The notes under the pieces were generated by a model that ran no database searches, was not told where the DNA came from, and saw only the letters and a program-made list of their open reading frames with translations. A stretch of DNA of 64,000 bases from Candidatus Hydrogenedentota bacterium (GTDB lineage: Bacteria > Hydrogenedentota > Hydrogenedentia > Hydrogenedentales > SLHB01): assembly GCA_013359265.1 (NCBI GenBank), contig JABWCD010000009.1, forward strand, positions 1-64,000, given 5' to 3'. Each line of letters begins with the position of its first letter. Position 1 is the first letter of the stretch. The position numbers and the translations under genes were made by a program. This document shows, in pieces, positions 60,034-64,000 of the stretch.

Positions 60034-62535
60034 ATGCCCGACCTGTCAAACCCGAAATCCGAAACCCAATCTCCGGTTCCCGATTTCCGCGCATTTGCGC
60101 GGGTCGTTCTGCCGCTGCCGCTCGAACAGCCTTTCACCTACGCGGTCCCGAACTCGCTGCGCCACCGCGCCACGGTAGGCATGCGCGCCGTCGTCCCGTT
60201 TCAAAAACGTGTCGAAACGGGGACGATAGTCGAACTCGATGCAACGAGTGATGTTGCGAATATTCGGCCGCTGATCGATCTTCCGGACGACACTCCAATC
60301 TTTTCCGGCGAGTTGCTTGAACTGTGCAAGTGGATCGCGGAGTACTACTGCTGCTCGTGGGGCGAGGCGCTGCAATCGGCCGTTCCCGCGGGCATTACGA
60401 TTCGGACCAAGATGAAGTACACGCTCGATCTCGCCCAGATCGCCGCGGGCAGGTTCACAGACAAGCAGCGCAAAATCATTGCCACGCTGCACAGCCGTGG
60501 CACGCTGACGGAGAAGCAATTGGCGAAGACGGTTGGATCTACCGCATTGAGCAACACGTTGAAGTCTCTCGTCGCGCGCGGGATTGTCCGCGCGGAACCC
60601 CTTGCAGCGGACGCCAGCGTCTCCATTGCCACCGAGACGTGCGTGCGGATCGTCGAAACGGCAATACCGCTGCAGGCGGAATTGGAACGGATGCAGCGCC
60701 GCGCGCCGCGCCAGGCAGCGGTCTACCTTGACCTGCTGAACAACGAGCCGGAGCGCGTCGCGAGCGCGTTGTACGAACAGCATGGCATCGATTCGGCGGT
60801 GTTGCGGCAACTGGAGCAGCGTGGTCTCGTCGAGCGGTTCGAGCGCGAGTTCTACCGCATGCCCGATCTCCATGCCGACGGACGCGCCGCGCAGAAGCAC
60901 GTTCTCAATGGCGACCAGGCCGCGGCTTTTCACGCGATCTCCACGGCCATGGAGTCTTCGCAGTTCCAGGCGTTTCTGTTACAGGGCATTACGGGCAGCG
61001 GAAAGACCGAGGTATATCTTCAGGCGATCGAGCGCGCGCTGGCGCTGGATCGCACGGCGATAATCCTTGTGCCCGAGATTTCGCTGACGCCGCAGACCGT
61101 GGGGCGATTCAAGGCGCGCTTTCAAGCAGACATCGCCGTGCTGCACAGCGGTCTCGGCGCGGGCGAGCGCTACGACGAGTGGCGGCGCGCGCAGCGTGGA
61201 GAGGTGCGCATCGTCGTCGGAGCGCGCTCGGCGATTTTTGCGCCGCTGCCGCGGCTCGGAATCATTGTCGTGGACGAGGAACACGACACCTCATACAAGC
61301 AGGGCGAGACACCGCGCTACCACGCGCGCGACGTTGCGATCATGCGCGCGAAACTGAACGGCGCGGTGTGCGTGCTCGGGTCGGCGACGCCGTCGATCGA
61401 GTCGTATTACAACAGCGAGTCGGGAAAATCCGTGCGCATCGAATTGCGCAAGCGCGCAACGAACGCGCTGCTGCCGGAAGTGGAAGTCGTGGACATGCGC
61501 ACGGAGAATCGCGAAGCGGGCATGCAGCTCATGATTTCGCGGCGGCTCGAGGAGGCGATAGGAGCGCGCCTGAGCGCCGGCGATCAAGTATTGCTGCTGC
61601 TCAATCGCCGCGGTTTTGCGCCGTTTGTGTTGTGTCCAAAGTGCGGGTGGTGCGCGCAGTGCCCGGACTGTTGCGTGACGATGACGTACCACGCGAAGGG
61701 CGCGTTCCTGAGTTGCCATTACTGCAACACGCGGCGCGACGTGCCGCAGGTCTGCGACGAGTGCCACTTCAATCCCCTGTTGTATCTCGGCATGGGCACG
61801 CAGAAGATCGAAGACTATCTGCAGAAATCGTTCCCCGACGCGCGCATTGCGCGGATGGACGCCGACACGACGAGCGGAAAGGGCGGCCATGCGAAGATTC
61901 TGGGGCGGCTGGCCGCGGGCGAGATCGACGTGCTCGTGGGCACGCAGATGATCGCGAAGGGCCACGACTACCCCGGGGTGACCTTGGTCGGCGTGATTCA
62001 TGCCGACACGGGACTCGGCCTGCCCGATTTTCGCGCCGCGGAAACGACGTTTCAATTGCTGACCCAGGTGGCGGGCCGCGCGGGCCGCGGCGACAAACCC
62101 GGCCGTGTGATCATCCAGACGTTTCGCCCGAACCATTACGCGGTGCAGGCCGCCGCGCACCACGACTACGCGGCGTTCTTCGCGCGCGAGATCAAGGAGC
62201 GCGAGCGCGCGAAGTATCCGCCATTCCGCCGCATGGCGAACATCATGATCGAGTGCGAAGACCCGGAACTCGCAGAGCATTGCGCCGGTATTCTCCACCG
62301 TCTCGCGCGCGAACACATCGTGTCGCTCGGATTCGAGGGCCTCGAAACGCTCGGTCCCTCCCCCGCCACCATCCGGCGCGTGAAAAAGCTCTACCGCTGG
62401 AACCTCGGTCTGCTCTCCCGAAGCCCCAAACGCCTCAATACCCTCTGTCGAGCGGTGAGAGACGCCTATACGCAGAATTCGATAACGGCGAAGACGAAAT
62501 TGAAGATCGATTTGGATCCGTACGGGATGTATTAG
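60034..62535 (+). CDS. priA: primosomal protein N' (replication restart helicase PriA)
   Basis: A superfamily 2 helicase of 833 residues that reloads the replisome at stalled forks. The N-terminal DNA-binding domain covers about 20-120. Walker A is LLQGITGSGKTEVYLQAI (about 314-331), the DEEH box is IIVVDEEHDTSYKQGE, and zinc-binding Cys are in CPKCGWCAQCPDCC and CHYCNTRRDVPQVCDEC. GTQMIAKGHDYPGVTLVGV and the QVAGRAGRGDKPG motif are the later helicase motifs. The first about 16 residues, Pro/Ser-rich, come from DNA of degenerate CCGAAA-type repeats and may not be original. Confidence 0.96.
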   Translation: MPDLSNPKSETQSPVPDFRAFARVVLPLPLEQPFTYAVPNSLRHRATVGMRAVVPFQKRVETGTIVELDATSDVANIRPLIDLPDDTPIFSGELLELCKWIAEYYCCSWGEALQSAVPAGITIRTKMKYTLDLAQIAAGRFTDKQRKIIATLHSRGTLTEKQLAKTVGSTALSNTLKSLVARGIVRAEPLAADASVSIATETCVRIVETAIPLQAELERMQRRAPRQAAVYLDLLNNEPERVASALYEQHGIDSAVLRQLEQRGLVERFEREFYRMPDLHADGRAAQKHVLNGDQAAAFHAISTAMESSQFQAFLLQGITGSGKTEVYLQAIERALALDRTAIILVPEISLTPQTVGRFKARFQADIAVLHSGLGAGERYDEWRRAQRGEVRIVVGARSAIFAPLPRLGIIVVDEEHDTSYKQGETPRYHARDVAIMRAKLNGAVCVLGSATPSIESYYNSESGKSVRIELRKRATNALLPEVEVVDMRTENREAGMQLMISRRLEEAIGARLSAGDQVLLLLNRRGFAPFVLCPKCGWCAQCPDCCVTMTYHAKGAFLSCHYCNTRRDVPQVCDECHFNPLLYLGMGTQKIEDYLQKSFPDARIARMDADTTSGKGGHAKILGRLAAGEIDVLVGTQMIAKGHDYPGVTLVGVIHADTGLGLPDFRAAETTFQLLTQVAGRAGRGDKPGRVIIQTFRPNHYAVQAAAHHDYAAFFAREIKERERAKYPPFRRMANIMIECEDPELAEHCAGILHRLAREHIVSLGFEGLETLGPSPATIRRVKKLYRWNLGLLSRSPKRLNTLCRAVRDAYTQNSITAKTKLKIDLDPYGMY

Positions 62536-63627
62536 CTAAACGAATCGAATCCGCGTGCCCGGCGTGTACGCAAACTTTCTACGACGAGTCTTCTCATCTA
62601 CGAGAATCGTCCCTTCACTTTCCATAGGCCTTAAGGTTTTCACCTTCAAATGTCCAGAGTGATAGTCCGTCTCATCGGAACGCACGAAATTCTCAATTTC
62701 TTCAATCTTTACCCATCCCGAATTACGAAATCGACCGGATAGCTCATTCATAAGAGGTACGAAGTCGACAGTCTCAAGGCCGAGCGTCAGTTGTTCGGTA
62801 TGGTAGCCATGAAATGCGAAGTCACCGTCTGGAGCAACCTTCCACATTGCCTGTTTCATTTTGTCACAGCCGGTGAGATCCTGTGTGCCAAAAAAGAGTG
62901 CGTAGAACAGTCTGCCTCCTTTGAACAAGTTGAATCGCAGGACATAGCGAGCTCCGGCAGCTCTCAACTGTTTCTCGTAAACATCAAAGAGAATTCGATC
63001 TCGTCGCGCCGGATCAATCTCTTCTAGCGCTTGCCGCCAGTTGGCACAACCATATAACTCGTCGAGTTTATGCTCAAACGAGTACGTTGACTTGAATCGG
63101 TTGATGTACTCGTACATATATGTTATCAGTACTTCCGAACGTGGATTCTTGAAGATTCGTCGCACGACACTCATGGGCGTGCCCGATACGCCGAAGGGGT
63201 CTATCATTACGAACGCCGGATCGAGCGCCGTACTCTGCTTTTCCAAATCATCCATAACGCTGGTTAAGTGCTCGTCGAATGCTCCTGGAATGACCTGCAA
63301 GCCACAGTTGGGCGGGAGTGACTCCTTCCACCGCTCACAAAGCGATTTGAGATGTTCCGCTGACGTGGAATCTGCTTCGATGAATCGGAATTGTACGTGG
63401 CTGCGCAACATACGGCGAGGGCTGTTTAATAACGAGCGCATCGCGATTATCGGAGATCCATCTTCTTCTCCACTGTATTTTCCTGGACCAGCAAAACCAT
63501 CGATGAACAATACTCGCTTGTTTGATGACGCCATAATTGGCCACCAAGCGGCGAGGTAATTCTCGAGCACTAAATGCTTGCCCTTGGTGTGCGGTTCTAT
63601 GGGCCACAAGACGTCCCGTTTCGCCAT
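62536..63627 (-). CDS. tcmP: three-Cys-motif partner protein TcmP
   Basis: A 363-residue protein of the TcmP family (TIGR04474). Diagnostic segments are RVLFIDGFAGPGKYSGEEDG (about 39-58) and AFVMIDPFGVSGTPMSVV (about 138-155), an SAM-methyltransferase-like core. The start at 63627 is clear. The family is named for co-occurrence with a three-Cys-motif (DUF5131/Gp37-like) protein, and such a gene lies 61 bases upstream on the same strand. The pair is found in mobile and defence regions; its function is unproven. It faces priA tail to tail with no gap. Confidence 0.9.
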   Translation of the reverse strand: MAKRDVLWPIEPHTKGKHLVLENYLAAWWPIMASSNKRVLFIDGFAGPGKYSGEEDGSPIIAMRSLLNSPRRMLRSHVQFRFIEADSTSAEHLKSLCERWKESLPPNCGLQVIPGAFDEHLTSVMDDLEKQSTALDPAFVMIDPFGVSGTPMSVVRRIFKNPRSEVLITYMYEYINRFKSTYSFEHKLDELYGCANWRQALEEIDPARRDRILFDVYEKQLRAAGARYVLRFNLFKGGRLFYALFFGTQDLTGCDKMKQAMWKVAPDGDFAFHGYHTEQLTLGLETVDFVPLMNELSGRFRNSGWVKIEEIENFVRSDETDYHSGHLKVKTLRPMESEGTILVDEKTRRRKFAYTPGTRIRFV

Positions 63628-63688
63628 TCTCTACTCTTTCTTCTATTGACAGATTCCAATTCGCACACAAAAAGCCGATTCTGCAATT

Positions 63689-64000
63689 TCAAGAAAATGT
63701 GAACGCGAGGCGACGTTCACCGAGTTGCTTACGCGCCGATGGCATATCATCCCATTCCCTTCCGTCAAGGGTGCGCCCGTTTCGGCTCTTTTGGGTACCT
63801 CCCCATTGCTTAAAGAAGAAGGGCACATTTTGACTCTCACACTTGTCACGAATTTCGCGCACCCAACCAGCTTGCATCGGTCGCGCCATTGGACCCGATT
63901 CACCCCCGACGATCACCCAATGCATTCCACGAAGAGGCAAATTCGGTAGCGGCCCGATCAATGGCTCCAACGACAAGAACCGGACTTTCGCGGGAATTTC
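63689..64000 (-). CDS. DUF5131 (phage Gp37/Gp68-like, three-Cys-motif) protein, cut by window edge
   Basis: Only the C-terminal 103 residues are in the window; the gene continues beyond 64000. The visible part begins with [14 protein letters not shown], then [16 protein letters not shown] and [17 protein letters not shown], the family signature, and ends with [15 protein letters not shown]. The radical-SAM-like three-Cys motif expected at the N-terminus is outside the window. It is the usual partner of TcmP and probably co-transcribed with it. Confidence 0.9.
   Translation of the reverse strand, partial: EIPAKVRFLSLEPLIGPLPNLPLRGMHWVIVGGESGPMARPMQAGWVREIRDKCESQNVPFFFKQWGGTQKSRNGRTLDGREWDDMPSARKQLGERRLAFTFS

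Overview
The window reads as high-GC chromosome of a Gram-negative, motile, respiring bacterium. Genes for DUF1501/DUF1800, DUF1080, a ExbB with a signal-peptide-like N-terminus, an NrfC/NrfD/multihaem module and many GTG/TTG starts are together typical of the Planctomycetota / Hydrogenedentota-like assemblage. No rRNA or marker gene here fixes the taxonomy, so this is an inference.

Layout: (1) 0.4-6.0 kb, a single-module NRPS (C-A-PCP-E-TE). (2) 6.4-22.3 kb, a long flagellar locus flgB-flgC-fliE-(FliF N-domain paralogue)-fliF-fliG-fliH-fliI-fliJ-motE-like-fliK-flgD-TIGR02530-like-flgE, a terminator, then motA-motB-fliL-fliN-fliO-fliP. It starts behind a good sigma-54-type promoter and stops at fliP, without fliM, fliQ, fliR, flhA or flhB. 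(3) 22.5-25.0 kb, a DUF1080 protein, tRNA-Ser(CGA) and an intradiol dioxygenase. (4) 25.2-29.0 kb, sdhC-sdhA-sdhB on the minus strand. (5) 29.3-40.4 kb, a UxaC-like protein, glmM, folP, ftsH, an RluA pseudouridine synthase, two four-helix-bundle (IVP/S23 family) proteins and a secreted propeller-like protein. (6) 40.4-44.4 kb, a GGDEF response regulator and the DUF1800-DUF1501 pair. (7) 44.8-52.6 kb, a tetrahaem lipoprotein, an NrfC-like Fe-S protein, NrfD, an octahaem HAO-family protein, an unknown Cys-containing protein, a short hybrid cluster protein and an outer-membrane barrel, closed by a perfect hairpin. (8) 52.7-59.9 kb, ExbB-ExbD-TPR protein-vWA protein, then a GHMP kinase. (9) 60.0-64.0 kb, priA, then TcmP and a DUF5131 protein cut by the window edge.

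Three things stand out. First, three loci share one architecture: arrays of 7- or 8-nt units facing each other as inverted arms, each starting at the stop codon of a housekeeping gene (glmM, rluA, sdhA). Two of them enclose a four-helix-bundle gene and the third is empty. The unit sequence differs between loci while the plan is kept, which suggests an undescribed element family related to 23S rRNA intervening-sequence proteins. Second, the ExbB/ExbD/TPR operon ends in a vWA protein whose N-terminal membrane anchor carries the TonB-type SxxxH motif but has no TonB C-terminal domain. This may be a proton-motive-force-driven vWA machine. Third, the Nrf-type quinol-oxidising module is joined to an octahaem HAO-family enzyme instead of NrfA, followed by a hybrid cluster protein. 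This suggests periplasmic reduction of nitrite, NO or hydroxylamine. A hexanucleotide repeat (GCTCGT/AATCGT type) recurs at three places, once apparently translated in frame inside the N-terminus of FliP.
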